Origin: Aurelia coerulea
Taxonomy: Eukaryota; Cnidaria; Scyphozoa; Semaeostomeae; Ulmaridae
NCBI GenBank assembly: GCA_039566865.1
Contig: CM076955.1
Location: forward strand, 14,157,501 to 14,221,500
DNA: 64,000 bases
Direction: 5' to 3'
Under the pieces are notes generated by a model. The model worked only from the letters and a program-made list of their open reading frames with translations, did not search any database and was not told where the DNA came from. A program made the translations under genes and the position numbers. Of this stretch, positions 1 to 48,577 are shown piece by piece. Positions within the stretch are counted from its first letter, which is position 1, and each line of letters opens with the position of its first letter.

Positions 1-174
1 TTTGATCAACTGAACTATGACTGCACTCATAGGTGTGAAATCCATTCCTTAGAAAAGCAAATCCGCTTTGTTTTCTCATAAGCCTGAATCCTTGTTTCAC
101 AAAATGTTTTCTTGCTGCATTACTGTATTCTAAAACTGCTCCTCTTTCAACTCCACGAAAGGTCACCGATGCGA
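1..174 (-). CDS. Possible exon at the window edge, unrecognised
   Basis: Reading the minus strand from about 174 down to base 1 gives one frame that stays open for about 57 codons and leaves the window still open. It is rich in Lys/Arg and aromatic residues (it contains RKHFVKQGF and GFHTYEC). A stop codon sits just upstream of the open stretch, and I see no good splice acceptor between that stop and the start of the frame, which weakens the case. I do not recognise a family. It could be the 3' part of a gene continuing to the left, or chance. Confidence 0.2.
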
Positions 175-511
175 TGTCCGAAATATTTTCCAAAAATCAA
201 GATGTATTATTTGTCCTGTTTTCATTCATAAGGTTATTCAAAGGTCATTTCTTCAAGCGGAAAAAGGGAGGCTGCTATTCAGAACATGAGATTATATCAC
301 ACAATATGGCAGTTCAAGGCATATGCACTAACCTGGTGGAGATTCTCCAGTTATGGCCAAATAAAGAGCCAACAAATATTCATCATTGCACTCCTTTATG
401 CTCTTGATTCTTCTTGATACCCCAACTCTTTCCAATAAATGATTGGCAACTTCAACTTGAGAAGGAACAGAAAACATCAAGAACTGAATCTTACAGTGTT
501 GGTCAAAACAG

Positions 512-690
512 AGGGGGGGGGGGGGGTTTCCATAGTAAACAGATACTTGGAGAGGTACTGCAACAAAGGGCATATTTTTTCAGATTTCTAGTCTAGCCAA
601 GGGTACATTTTTTTGCAATTTTGTTCTTGCCACAGCCTAGCCAAGGGTATCCTATTCGACAAACGCTCTACAAAGTTCATATTTTATCAT
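512..690 (-). mobile_element. Truncated G-tract element (GGCTAGACC family), minus orientation
   Basis: A run of 14 G followed by TTTCCATAG and two inverse copies of the ATACCCTTGGCTAG sub-repeat match the right half of the elements at 7,106 and 38,142, read on the other strand. The left half (the GGTCTGCCG part) is missing, so this is a truncated copy. The flanks, 175-511 and 691-1,875, show nothing I can annotate beyond a small hairpin near 1,743-1,764 (GAATGTTACG/CGTAACATTC). Confidence 0.6.
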
Positions 691-1875
691 CTGACCGCCA
701 TTTTAATCTATTTCAACAATTTGCTCTCCAAATCAATAATCATTATGCTCAGGTGTCTTTGCAAGTCTTTGAAGTCATTTCATAAATGCTGCACAGGGGA
801 ATAATGATCATGGACTTTGTTAGTAATCATGGATTTATGAAGTTGAATATTTTACTCCTATCAAATCTAAAAGGCTAAAGTCTACAAAAGATACATTTCA
901 ACTGTACCAATCATAGCGGAAAAAAGAATATGAGAAATACAAATACAATAAAGAAACACAAATAAGAAAACGATTAAGAGAATTGAATCAGCATCAGATG
1001 GCAAGGTATACCCTATCTGTCACAATTTGTTCACTTGCTGTTCTGGATGGCACATTTGAATGCTAAAGAAGCCTGTTTGATGTTGAAATGAAGGGAATGA
1101 TGTTCAAGGATTTAGCACCTGCATATCTAAGAGATCGTAAGCCATAGGGCAATCATCAATGTATCATCTTATGTGATAAAAACATCCCATTATCATATGC
1201 GGGCCTGTCTGGTTGGTGTGGTGGTGGTACCGTACGTGTTGGCAACAAAATTTCAAAATTATTCAAATATCCTATTAACAGAAACAGACCCATAATGCAT
1301 TTTCTTGACATACTTTGATACTAAAATTTTAAACCATTATTTGATATTGTACTATAAAGTTTTTTCAACATATCGTATGATGGAGACAGAAAGTTAGTAG
1401 AAAGCATTAGAATTTTCAAATTAGAAAAAATTGGGATGGAAAAACATGGAATGCACCCTAGCCCTGCGTGGGTACAGCATAGACTTGCCCCAAGTACATT
1501 TTAACTCGATACTCGATAAAACGGACTTCTTCGCACATGCTTTCCAGGTTGGAAAACGTGCGTGATTTGGCCTACGTGTAGTAGCGAGTGAAATAGATTT
1601 GAAGGTGCGAGCTGCGAGTGGACTTTAAAAAGCAGCGAGAGAAGCAAAATTAACAATAGATCTTTTGTTCTTGCATGCGAGAACCAGTTTTTGTAGCTGC
1701 TAACAGCGAGTTTGACGGATCGTGATATACAGAAAGACATTCGTGAATGTTACGTGTAACATTCGTAACATTCGACAGCCAGTGTTCTCATCTTGAAAAT
1801 TCTGCGAATGGTACAGTGAAAATAAGAATAAAGTCCTTGGCAAAAAAGCAAGCAATATAAGAAATAATGCCTTGT

Positions 1876-3099
1876 TTCAGGGGGTATTTCCATACAGTGA
1901 AAAATAAATTCCTTCAATAATCGGTAAGAATTGTAGATTTTGCTCAATCATTCCCAAATTTTGGATGAAGAGACCCTGCATGCAGTGGACGTGACTAATT
2001 TTAGTTTCAGCTCCACCAAAGGTGTAAGTCGAATGTTCCCAGGGGGTAAAGTCTGCTATACAGAAGCAATACTTTGTCGAAAAACAGTGCACAAAAATCA
2101 CAAATATGCTTGCATCAGAACTTTATTGCTCTAATCCACCTTGAAATCATGCTTGGTGTCGACTAATTAGTGTGTGCTAGTTGAAAATGTAGTGCTACCT
2201 ATCTTACAGGGGGTAGTGCAATTTTGGCCCATTTCAGTCCCAACGGAAAAATAAATTCCTTCAATAATCAGTAAGAATTGTAGATTTTGCTCAATCACTC
2301 CCAAATTTCGTATGAAAAGGCCCTGCATGCGGTGGACGTGACTAATTTTGGTTTCAGCTCCACCAAAGGTGTAAGACGAATGTTCCCAGGGGGTAAAGTC
2401 TGCTATACAGAAGCAATACTTTGTCAAAAAACAGTGCACAAAAATCACAAATATGCTTGCATCAGAACTTTATTGCTCTAATCCACCTTGAAATCATGCT
2501 TGGTGTCGACTAATTAGTGTGTGCTAGTTGAAAATGTAGTGCTACCTATCTTACAGGGGGTAGTGCAATTTTGGCCAATTTCAGTCCCAACGGAAAAATA
2601 AATTCCTTCAATAATCAGTAAGAATTGTAGATTTTGCTCAATCACTCCCAAATTTCGTATGAAAAGGCCCTGCATGCGGTGGACGTGACTAATTTTGGTT
2701 TCAGCTCCACCAAAGGTGTAAGACGAATGTTCCCAGGGGGTAAAGTCTGCTATACAGAAGCAATACTTTGTCAAAAAACAGTGCACAAAAATCACAAATA
2801 TGCTTGCATCAGAACTTTATTGCTCTAATCCACCTTGAAATCATGCTTGGTGTCGACTAATTAGTGTGTGCTAGTTGAAAATGTAGTGCTACCTATCTTA
2901 CAGGGGGTAGTGCAATTTTGGCCCATTTCAGTCCCAACTGAAAAATAAATTCCTTCAATAATCAGTAAGAATTGTAGATTTTGCTCAATCACTCCCAAAT
3001 TTCGTATGAAAAGGCCCTGCATGCGGTGGACGTGACTAATTTTAGTTTCAGCTCCACCAAAGGTGTAAGTCGAATGTTCCCAGGGGGTAAAGTCTGCTA
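1876..3099. repeat. 347-bp tandem satellite, three full copies plus a partial
   Basis: The landmark GAAAAATAAATTCCTTC occurs at 1,899, 2,246, 2,593 and 2,940, exactly 347 bp apart each time. Copies two and three differ at only one or two bases; copy one is more diverged. The array ends inside the fourth unit at about 3,099, after GTAAAGTCTGCTA, where unrelated sequence begins. Each unit carries a 64-codon plus-strand and a 93-codon minus-strand open frame, repeated because the DNA is repeated. I see no sign that either is translated. The near identity of neighbouring units points to recent amplification or gene conversion. Confidence 0.9.
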
Positions 3100-3410
3100 A
3101 AAAGTTTCATAGCTGCGAGTCAATGCAAGCTTTACAACCTGGCATGCTTTAGGCCCGTCATTAAATTGTGTTTGTGTTGCGGACTCAAGAGGCTATACTT
3201 TTATTTGAAATTTGTATTACCTGCTCCAAGATCATCTGTTTCTGGTTTATCAGCATTCAACGTAGCGCTCATTCTCCTTTCGTAAATTCTTCCACATTTA
3301 ACCGTCCCAAATGCCACAAAGATCCATCTTCAAGGAATTTGAAAAATTGTGAAAACAGTTTTCTAAAATGGCGCCAAAACGTTGTTGCTGCTCATCGGTT
3401 GTTGATGTTG

Positions 3411-3655
3411 CTGGGGTTACTTAGTATATTTGTCCGGCGGAAATGTGCTGTTATTTAGGGTATCGTTTCTAGTTATGTTCCTGGCACGGGGTAAAAAAAT
3501 AAGGCCATTTTTCTAGAGCAGGTTGTTACAACATGCCAAAGTGGGATATTTTGTTTTTGGTTATCTTTTGAAGCAACTAATTCTGGAGCAGGGTAAAAAA
3601 CAATGTTCGTGGACACAACCCTGTACAAAATTAAGTCAAATAGTACCCCCCGGGG
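3411..3655 (+). mobile_element. Degenerate copy of the G-tract element found at 21,737
   Basis: TTACTTAGTATATTTGTCC, TTTCTAGAGCAGGTTGT and TTCTGGAGCAGGGTAAA occur in the same order and spacing as in the element at 21,737-22,058. It ends in AGTACCCCCCGGGGG. Both end tracts are shortened and I could not read a target duplication, so this is an older copy. Confidence 0.75.
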
Positions 3656-3671
3656 GAAAATCTAGATTTTC

Positions 3672-4436
3672 ATTTTAGTAAAAGTCATGGGGATATGGGC
3701 AGAGGGCGTTCTTGGCTAAATTTTTGGTAGGGGTCTGCCGCAAGCATGTTCAAAGTGGAACCGTTGGCTAGACTATTTTATTTTATCATCGATAAAAACT
3801 GGGTGTCGGGATGAAATTTCTTCTCCTCAAGGCTTTGTTAAAATCAAAACACAAGTTTGGCAGCGGTGGTCGTAGGGGGAGAAACCGTAAAACTGCCAAA
3901 ATATTTCAGAAAACCCGTAACACCATCTCTAAATTCAGCGAAAACCGTTATAACATCGTTTCACGGCTCACGCTTTGAATATCTCACCGCGGTTCCTATG
4001 TCGCAAGACGATATGGCCGCGTTATTATTCTTGCGACCCAAAAAACCGAAAATTAATTCCAGTGCCTCAAATCCGCTGGTAAAATTGAAAACCAGGGCCA
4101 TCTTCCCCAAAATGATATTGTATTGTACATCTGTTCATAGCTTTATCTTTAATTTTATGATGATTTCATTTTTTCGAATCATATTTACAAATCCGCAAAC
4201 CGGTGAGAAAGAAAAGGAACCGTAAATCCGTCATTTTCATGGCCAAAAACCGTAAAACCGTTCTTAAAAATGCTAGAAACCGGTGACCCTCACTTGGCTT
4301 GATATTGGCTTGATCAAAATTGCAAAGCGGTATACCCTTGGCTAGACTAGAAATCGGAGAAAGTATAACCTTGCGCGCGGTCGCAGCACATCCCTTGGTA
4401 CCTTTACAATAGATGGAAGAGCCCCCCCCCCCCCCG
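3672..4436 (+). mobile_element. G-tract element (GGCTAGACC family) interrupted by foreign DNA
   Basis: The left part (GTTCTTGGCTAAATTTT, GGTAGGGGTCTGCCGC) and the right part (TATACCCTTGGCTAGACTAG, then GATGGAAGAGC plus 15 C) match the elements at 7,106 and 38,142. About 500 bp between roughly 3,785 and 4,290 do not match. That insert carries repeated AACCGTAAAACC-type motifs. A GTAAAAG repeat just outside both ends (about 3,678 and 4,439) may be the worn target duplication. Confidence 0.65.
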
Positions 4437-4515
4437 TGGTAAAAGCGAGTGCTACTTGACAAAAATTGAAACAAGAATCTATGTTACAAAATACCTAACT
4501 TCGTTAACTTAGATC

Positions 4516-4896
4516 AAGGGCGCCTACCTTGTAGGAAGTTTGTTTATTCCCAGTACTGTACCCGTGACCCAATACACAGAGTAATTGGTGTCCTGTGACC
4601 CAGTCCTGTTAATCTGTGAAAGTATTTCAAATTCTAGCCTCTGTTAGTGTTGACCAATCAAAAATCAAGCTGTCTGGTTCCCTATGGCCAACTCGTATAA
4701 CACACGATCTCGTATTATATCAACACCGGAATTTGAAACCACAAAGTTATTCATACGGCATTTTGACCTTGAAAGGACTGATTCTGTGTACTGGGTGACG
4801 GTACAGTACTGGGATACTCTGTGTTCTGGGTCACAGGACACCAATTACTTTACAGTACTGGGAATAGATACATTTCCCATAAGGTAGACACCCTTG
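4516..4896. mobile_element. Non-autonomous DNA transposon with perfect 8-bp target duplication
   Basis: The element starts AAGGGCGCCTACCTTG and ends with the imperfect inverse AAGGTAGACACCCTTG. It is flanked on both sides by CTTAGATC (4,508-4,515 and 4,897-4,904). The inverted arms run about 100 bp and include TATTCCCAGTACTGTA and GGTGTCCTGTGACCCAG. An 8-bp duplication is typical of the hAT superfamily. No coding capacity is visible. Bases 4,905-5,748 hold only short unsupported open frames. Confidence 0.8.
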
Positions 4897-5750
4897 CTTA
4901 GATCTGAGTATTTTGCTCATTCCGTATCTAACTGATTTCCAGAAGATCCGAATACTTTTATGGTTCAACAAGATATGCAGATTGCATCTACAGAAATCGA
5001 GCTTGTTTAACAATTTCCAATAATGTGGAGGTGGAACTCCAAATAAGAACCCAAGAAAACAATGTGTCTGTTTTGTACGCAAGAAGCACTATTTTCCTTG
5101 ATTTTTGAGGGGGCTATCCTTCCGAGGAGACATGTCCTGGCTTGCACTTTGAATATTGCCGAGTTTCGAACTATTTTTCCGAAATTCGAACTTTGAATAC
5201 TGAAATACTTACTTATGGAATTGACAAGTGTATGCTATGCTCTTCGCACCTACAACGTAAAACATGGGAAGGAATGGAATGCATCTTTATCAATAGATTC
5301 TTCTCCTTTTCGAGAGTTCCTCCTAGAGATGAAGACTTTCAGAAAATCAATATCTTAAAGATCTTTTCATATGCGACATATTCGGCAAGATCATATGAAT
5401 CCAAGTTTGCCCTTAACCAAGAGATTTGACGCTTAAATTGCTCAAAACGAGACAATGGTTGTATTTCTGGAACTCTACAAACTTAAGATATCACAACTAT
5501 ACCTAAAAAGATTGTTTTGAATTTATTTTGAATCGATTGAATAACTCAGGTAAAATTTCGTAACGAAATGATTTGAAAAAATGCAAGGATAAAACTATTA
5601 CTGTTTTAATGTGTGCCCGGCTCTCACCCCTCGGGATCATAATGAGGGCATCGTTGATCAACACAAAAGACTTTATTGAAACTATGAAAAAGTGAAGATC
5701 TCCAAATAAAACCAAAGAATATGACATCAAAGAAATCAAATAGTGGTATA

Positions 5751-6355
5751 CCGGGTGTCCCAAAAAAATGTATACAGATTTGGTTGACTCTAGCGCTGTG
5801 AATTTAGCTTTAATCAATGGCTAATCACTCGCAAGATGTTCCTCGATAGTTAACTTGAACATAGATACCTCATTTGATGGTATTGGTGCTTTGAGAGCAG
5901 AAGTATCAATCTTGAAAGCTCAAATTTGCCTCATCCTGCAAACCAGAGCTTTAGCCTTTTGACCTAAGCAATTTCTTAAGGCACAGTGTATAAATCAACG
6001 AGAGCCTTGATAAAATTTGAATGACATTAGATCTTGTGTTATTCTGTTTTCCAGAAGTCACCCCCAGGCACCCGTTGGGAAGTTTCTTAGTTTTTCATTA
6101 ATTTCAGTTCTTAATTTGGATGTGGTTCAGGAATTTGCTTAGGCCAAAAGGCCAAAGCTCTGGTTTGCAAGTGGACACAAATTTGAGCTTTCAAGATTGA
6201 TATTTCTGCTCTCAAATCACCAATACCAACAAACGAGGTATCTATGTTCAAGTTAACTATCAAGAAACATTTTGAGAGTGATTAGCCATTAATTAAAGTT
6301 AAATTCACGTCACTGGAGTCAACCAAATCTGTATACATTTTTTTGGGACACCCGG
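5751..6355. mobile_element. Mariner-like foldback MITE, TA target site
   Basis: CCGGGTGTCCCAAAAAAATG at the left end is answered by its inverse ending in GGGACACCCGG, with TA on each side (5,749-5,750 and 6,356-6,357). The arms are about 290 bp each and match almost throughout, leaving a short centre near 6,040. The TGTCCCAAAAA ends and TA duplication are those of Tc1/mariner elements. No transposase frame remains. Bases 6,358-7,095 hold only a weak repeat of a GTGACACCAC motif near 6,870 and 6,956. Confidence 0.85.
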
Positions 6356-7105
6356 TATATCTTTTCAACTTCTCGTCTACCCATAAGAATTATAAAAAAG
6401 AAATAGATGATTCAATTCAACGTAGCACAAATCAAAGTAAAATCAAGCGACTTCTTTCGTGAGCATTTACAGCTGTTGGTGTGTCATCAGAAATAGTCCA
6501 AAGCATGATTTATTCCAGTGAAAAATAAAGAGCAATTAATCAATAAAGATTTTTAAAATATAGTTTTTAGCTCAACTTCTATGTTACTACCTCGATATTT
6601 ATTGCAAGCTTAGCCCCCTGAGGTATACGGTCCAACCATTATATTGGTACAATTGCAAAGGGTGCAAAAATTGTAGAAATTCCTATTTCAAAAAACACAT
6701 GAAAGTATTTTCGAGAGGCGTTTCCCAGTGATGTCTGTTCACATTGTTGTAACTAAACGAGATCTCTTTTACTCATTCGCGCTGGACCTATGTATGTAGA
6801 GCTCAGAAGTTCATTGATAGAAAAGGACAGGCGCAAAAGTGTTGATGAAAAGCAAAGCAGGGTTTTTTGTGACACCACAGATAAAAAGGCTTATTCAGAA
6901 GTTCATTAATGGCAAAAAAAATCTAAAAGGACGAATAAAAAGCAGGGCTTGTTTTGTGACACCACGGACACACACTAACCATAGAACATGAGAAGCTACA
7001 GCACAGCAAGCATGAGAATGTTTGATCAGCAAAACTTAGGGAGCAAGGCTTGCCCAGTTTTAAAGAAAATACAATGGGCACAAGTTTGCATGCTAGAGAT
7101 GGATA

Positions 7106-7445
7106 GGGGGGGGGGTGGTTCTTGGCCAAATTTTGGGTATGGGGTCTGCCGCGAGCATCTTCAAAAGGGTACCGTTGGCTAGACTAATTTCTACGAAAAT
7201 GGTACCCTTGGCTAGACCAATTTTCACCATTTCCTCGACAAACATTGTCAAATTTGTACCAAATATGAGATCATGACCATTCGCTAGACCAATATTGTCA
7301 AAAATGATACCCTTGGCTAGACCGTTGTTGGCCAAAATTGCAAAAATGTATACCCTTGGCTAGACTAGAAGTCCGAAAAAGTATAGCCTGCGTCGCGGCA
7401 TATCCCCAGGTACCTTTACTATGGAAGAACCCCCCCCCCCCCATG
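7106..7445 (+). mobile_element. G-tract element, GGCTAGACC family, with 10-bp target duplication
   Basis: The element begins with ten G plus TGGTTCTTGGCC and ends GGAAGAAC followed by a C run and ATG. GAGATGGATA lies directly outside both ends (7,096-7,105 and 7,446-7,455). The interior is a degenerate tandem array built on ACCCTTGGCTAGACCA, each unit about 30-60 bp. The same family occurs at 38,142, 3,672 and 512. There is no open frame worth reporting. It looks like a non-autonomous DNA transposon. Confidence 0.85.
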
Positions 7446-8355
7446 GAGATGGATATAGCTCTACAGAGATGGACTAAAATACTTCTTGTACGCGATGAAG
7501 GCTGGAGATATGGTCGACTCAGGACTGGACCTGGGAATAATACCACTACTTTTTTGGTTTCAGTATGCAGTAGATTAGTTTCATGGGGGGTGTTTTGAGA
7601 TAGAATATCTCTGATTCGATTCCCTGTTGAAATTTATACATCTGTAATGTTTCTGATGAAGAAGGAATTGGAAACCTCGGAAATGACCTTCTGCATCTTT
7701 CAATTAATTTTTAATCATTTCATATGCTAAGGAGAATTTTCGCTTGAATTACCTCTATCTTGAATTTAGTTCCCAGGAGGGTTTACCTATCCCTTTCTCT
7801 ATACTCGCTAGACAACCACTCTGTGTGGCCCTGAAAACCAATAGTATGACGTTAATGCTACGATAGCTGGCCATCAACAAATACGGTAACAACAATGAAA
7901 TTAAGGGAATAGTGACACTTTAAGAGATTTAAGAAATAATTCTAAAATATAAAAAAAAGAAATCTGAAAGAATTTTGAGCATATACTGCAACTTAAAAGA
8001 CTATGACGAATTTCATGTTTATGTTTAACCTGGCTGTCATTTCACCCTTGTAGCTATTCTCTCTTGCAAAAAGAATGTCTTCCAGAGATATCTAAAACAG
8101 TTTTGAGAATATAATGCAACTCAAAACTACAATGAAATTCAAGTTCAACATGTTTCCTGAAGCAAATCTGATGACATGGTCTTTGTTTAAGGCCAATTTC
8201 AAGCCAGTAATTCTGAATGATTGCTACAAAGAAAAAAAGGTTAATCAGCAGAGGCAAAAATTCAAACACTTGACAACATTTTAATGATAGAATGTTTCCC
8301 CTTCACTGTTCTAACTTTGATCACAGTAGAAGTACAACCATATTCGAAGAGCGGT

Positions 8356-8533
8356 CAACCCCCTTAAGTAATCAAAATTCATGTGAAATGGGACAGTACA
8401 CATCCCTGTCTTACTCCTCGTGTTATCAAAACTTCATCAGACAGTCCAACCCCCTTAAGGAATCAAAATTCATGTGAAATGGGACAGTACACATCCCTGT
8501 CTTACTCCTCGTGCTATTAAAACTTCATCAGAC
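8356..8533 (+). repeat. 91-bp direct tandem duplication
   Basis: The block starting CAACCCCCTTAAG at 8,356 is repeated from 8,447 with only a few changes, including GGGACAGTACACATCCCTG and CTTACTCCTCGTG in both copies. It is a two-copy duplication. Between 7,456 and 8,355 I see nothing else that can be annotated. Confidence 0.85.
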
Positions 8534-8683
8534 AGTCAATTCTCGAGTCTCACAAAAGCTTTTAAAGTCCAGTACAGATTTCTTATAAATTTGATATCCC
8601 TTCCTAGTATAACAACATTTGTATGGTGTTCAAACATGCTCTGGTGGTTCACCTTATCGAATGCATATAACAAAGCAAAGAAC

Positions 8684-8786
8684 TTTGTCTGAGGGCAATT
8701 TTCCGGTTAGTTTCCAACTTTTGCCGCATCCTGTTACAGGGTGCGACAAAAGTTGGAAACTAACCGGAAAATTGCCCTCAGACAAA
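8684..8786. repeat. 103-bp near-perfect palindrome
   Basis: Two 51-bp arms (left beginning TTTGTCTGAGGGCAATTTTC) are complementary with two mismatches and almost no loop; the centre is near 8,735. The DNA could extrude as a cruciform, or an RNA copy would form a long hairpin. I found no clear target duplication outside it, so whether it is a miniature foldback transposon or a replication-born inversion is open. A C tract at about 8,897-8,909 follows. Confidence 0.85.
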
Positions 8787-8946
8787 TGTACCATTTCATG
8801 CCATGGACAATTTTTACACAAGAAAATTGCAATCTGGCTCACTTTCTTCTGTTGGCATAACAAGATCCAGAGATTGATACCTGTCTTGTTATGGCTCCCC
8901 CCCCCCCCCTTCCTCCCCATCTCAAGAATCTTTCAGCATTCAGCTA

Positions 8947-11361
8947 TAGACCAGGCTAGGAATGAGGTACGGGTCACTTCTAAGCGGAGAAATTTATATG
9001 GGTATTTTGAGGTACCTATGACCCTAGGCATCTTGGAATGTGATGGTGATCAGCGATCTGTTGGGGTTTAGGGGGTTAAATCGGGGGTTAAAGTTTGACC
9101 ACTCTGAGCTAGCACCTCTGCGGAGGAGAACCAAGGTTTTCATTTTAAATGGCGCACGGGATGGCTTAGATCTGACCAAATTAAGCTAAAACCACTTTAT
9201 AAAGAAGTTAGATGCTGAAGGATAATTAGTAGCTTCTTCAAACAATGGTCACGTGACATGAGATCACCCTTTTCCTTATATGGTAACTATCAATAAATGC
9301 CAAAAATGTGTTACGAAAAGAGGAAAATGCAACTGGTGTTACTTTTATGTTTTACTTGGAAGTACTTGCACCATGGTCAACGTACCAAATACTACGTAAT
9401 AATTTAAAGGAAAGTTTCCCTGATACTCCGTGTTACTATCGCCATTTTAGTTGCAATCATCAAAGGAAATGTCATCTTCCACTCTACCAGCAATTCTTCA
9501 ATGTCTTCTAGGAATACACTCTCAGTCCATTTGATTCCAGATGTTCTTTCCCATCTATGCTGAGATATATCGAGTACAGGGTACAATATAAACATTCTTT
9601 GGTCTGAGAGGTTCCTGATTCTCGCGATAACATTTGCACGCAAAGTATGCAGTCGCAAAGATGATTGGTATGCAGGACCCATGCAGGAGGCAACAATGTA
9701 TCCACTACTTTGTTTTGAGTGAGGTAATTTCTGTCGAAAAGCTTCTTACAAGCGATATTCGCATTACTCTGACAACATATAAAATTTAAGTACATTTAGC
9801 AAGTTCTTCTATTACTCTTTCTTTGATACGGAATGGGATCCAGGTAAACATTTATTTTGACACTCAGGCATCGATATATCACTGGAGTTTGACTCCTTTT
9901 CTGTGGAATCCTATTCTAAAAGCCAAGTATGCATTTGTCATTCTATGAACTTTTGACAAAACTATCACCAAGATGTGTATATTAACTGATTGTGACTTGA
10001 TGGTTTCCTTTGGCTTCTTTTCCAAAGCATGAAGGCAATGCAAAAGTAAGTTTCAGCTTCTTCTTGGTTGGTAGTCAGCATTTTTGCATTCGTTTCATTC
10101 GACGACATTATATTAGAGCTATGGTTAGGAAAAAAGTTCTGTGCAACAAATAATATTGAGGGCTTTTTGACGATTTGTAGAGATCGTCTCGAAAATCAAA
10201 TTGATCAGTCGACTCTTGTTTCTTTCATTTTTTAAAGCCCGTTTTATCCTGCCAAAACAACTTCTCTTACTTTTTTCATTTGATTTGACAGGGTGCTCTT
10301 GGCATGTGTCTGTGACTATATCTACACTTTCATATCTACTTGGTAAAGTTTTTAGGAACTTTCATGTTAGCAGGACTCCATCACGCATTTATGGGCAACG
10401 ATTACATCTCTTCCTTCTCTTCGAAATTGCAAATTAGCATATTGGAAAGGGGTTGTTAAAAACTAAAATTTATCAGTACTTTTATTGCCTTTGGGTCATC
10501 TCGTTACGTATCAAAGAAAGAGTAATAGAAGAATTGCTAAATTTGCTTACATTTTATATCGACGTTGTCAGAATAATGTGAATATCGCTTGTAAGAAGCT
10601 TTTCGACAGAAATACCTCATTCAAAACAAAGTAGTTGATACATCATTGCTTCCTGCATACCAATGCATACTTTACGTGTAAATTTTATCGCAAGAATCCA
10701 GGAACCTCTCAGCCCAAAGAATGCTTATATGCGATATATCTCAGCATGATGGGAAAGAACATTTTAAATCAAATGGACTGAGAGTGCATTCCCAGAAGAC
10801 ATTGAAGAATTGCTGGTGGAGTGGAAGATGACATTTCCTTTGCTGATTGCGACGAAAATTGTGATGATAGTGACACGGAGTATCAGGGATACTTTCCTTT
10901 AAATTATAACGTAGTATTTGGTACGTTGACCATGGTGCAAGTACTTCCAAGTAAAACATAAAAGTAACACCAGTCGCATTTTCCTCTTTTCGTAACACAT
11001 TTTTGGCCATTTATTGATAGTTACCATATAAGGGAAAGGGTGATTTCATGTCACGTGACCATTGTTTGAAGAAGCTACTAATTATCCTTCAGCATCTAAC
11101 TTCTTTATAAAGTGGTTTTTAGCTTAATTTGGTCAGATCTAAGCCAGCCCGTGCGCCATTTAAAAGGAAAACCTTGGTTTTCCTCCGCAGAGGTGCTAGC
11201 TCAGAGTGGTCAAACTTTAACCCCCGATTTAACCCCCTAAACCCCAACAGATCGCTGATCACCATCACGTTTCAAGATGCCTAGAGTCATAGGTACCTCA
11301 AAATACCCATCTAAATTTCTCCGCTTAGAAGTGACCCGTACCTCATTCCTAGCCTGGTCTA
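8947..11361. mobile_element. Large foldback element with arms of about 870 bp
   Basis: The left arm (8,947 to about 9,830) is matched in reverse by the right arm (about 10,506-11,361). The ends are TAGACCAGGCTAGGAATGAG and its inverse. CTA occurs immediately outside both ends and may be a 3-bp target duplication. The arms are similar but clearly diverged, with small indels. The spacer of about 675 bp has one 78-codon frame with no recognisable domain. The arms hold frames of 67-95 codons on both strands that mirror each other, so they are probably by-products. No transposase is visible. Confidence 0.85.
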
Positions 11362-11726
11362 CTACTACTTTTTGATGATTCATTTGAGTTTGACAACTTC
11401 GATCATCTATGAAGCCGTTTTGTGATGACAACTGAAGTCAGACAAATCGACATTCCACAAACAAAAGGCAGATCAAGAAGACTTTGTTACCACTGCCTTC
11501 GAGGTTTCAAGATTTCGTGAGCACAATAAATTCTTTAGAAACAATTTCGTTTCACTCTCGCATCAGCCTTGCAGTGGACAGACTCGTTTTGAGACAAAAT
11601 CGAGGCTATAAAACATCTGGACATCACAACTTTTAAATTAAATTTGAAATATGATGCTGCTTTGCCTCAAAATCAAATCAAAGTCTGCATGCATTTTGTG
11701 AGTACGTTAGCCTTCTTGTGACTTAC

Positions 11727-48428
<36,702 letters not shown>

Positions 48429-48577
48429 CTGACAATGTCAATATTGAGTGGCCACTCCCCCCACAGTATTCTTGGATAAAAGTTCCTGACAAATGGAAAG
48501 TTTTGCACTCACGTTTGGTACAAAAGAAACATAGACTGCAAAGAAAGCTTGTGAATCCAGAACCTCAGTTTGTAAAG

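Noticed and set aside
2167..2828. Repeated 93- and 64-codon open frames
   Set aside because: They recur only because the 347-bp satellite unit recurs; no domain, start context or splice support.
8031..8093. Possible final GH31 exon (ISLEDILFARENS) with TTTTAG acceptor and CCAG|GTTAAA donor
   Set aside because: It does not resemble the GH31 C-terminus and would need yet another exon; splice-like sites of this quality occur by chance in AT-rich DNA.
8619..9071. 150-codon plus-strand open frame
   Set aside because: It runs through the 103-bp palindrome, a C tract and the arm of the large foldback, so it is an artefact of repeat sequence.
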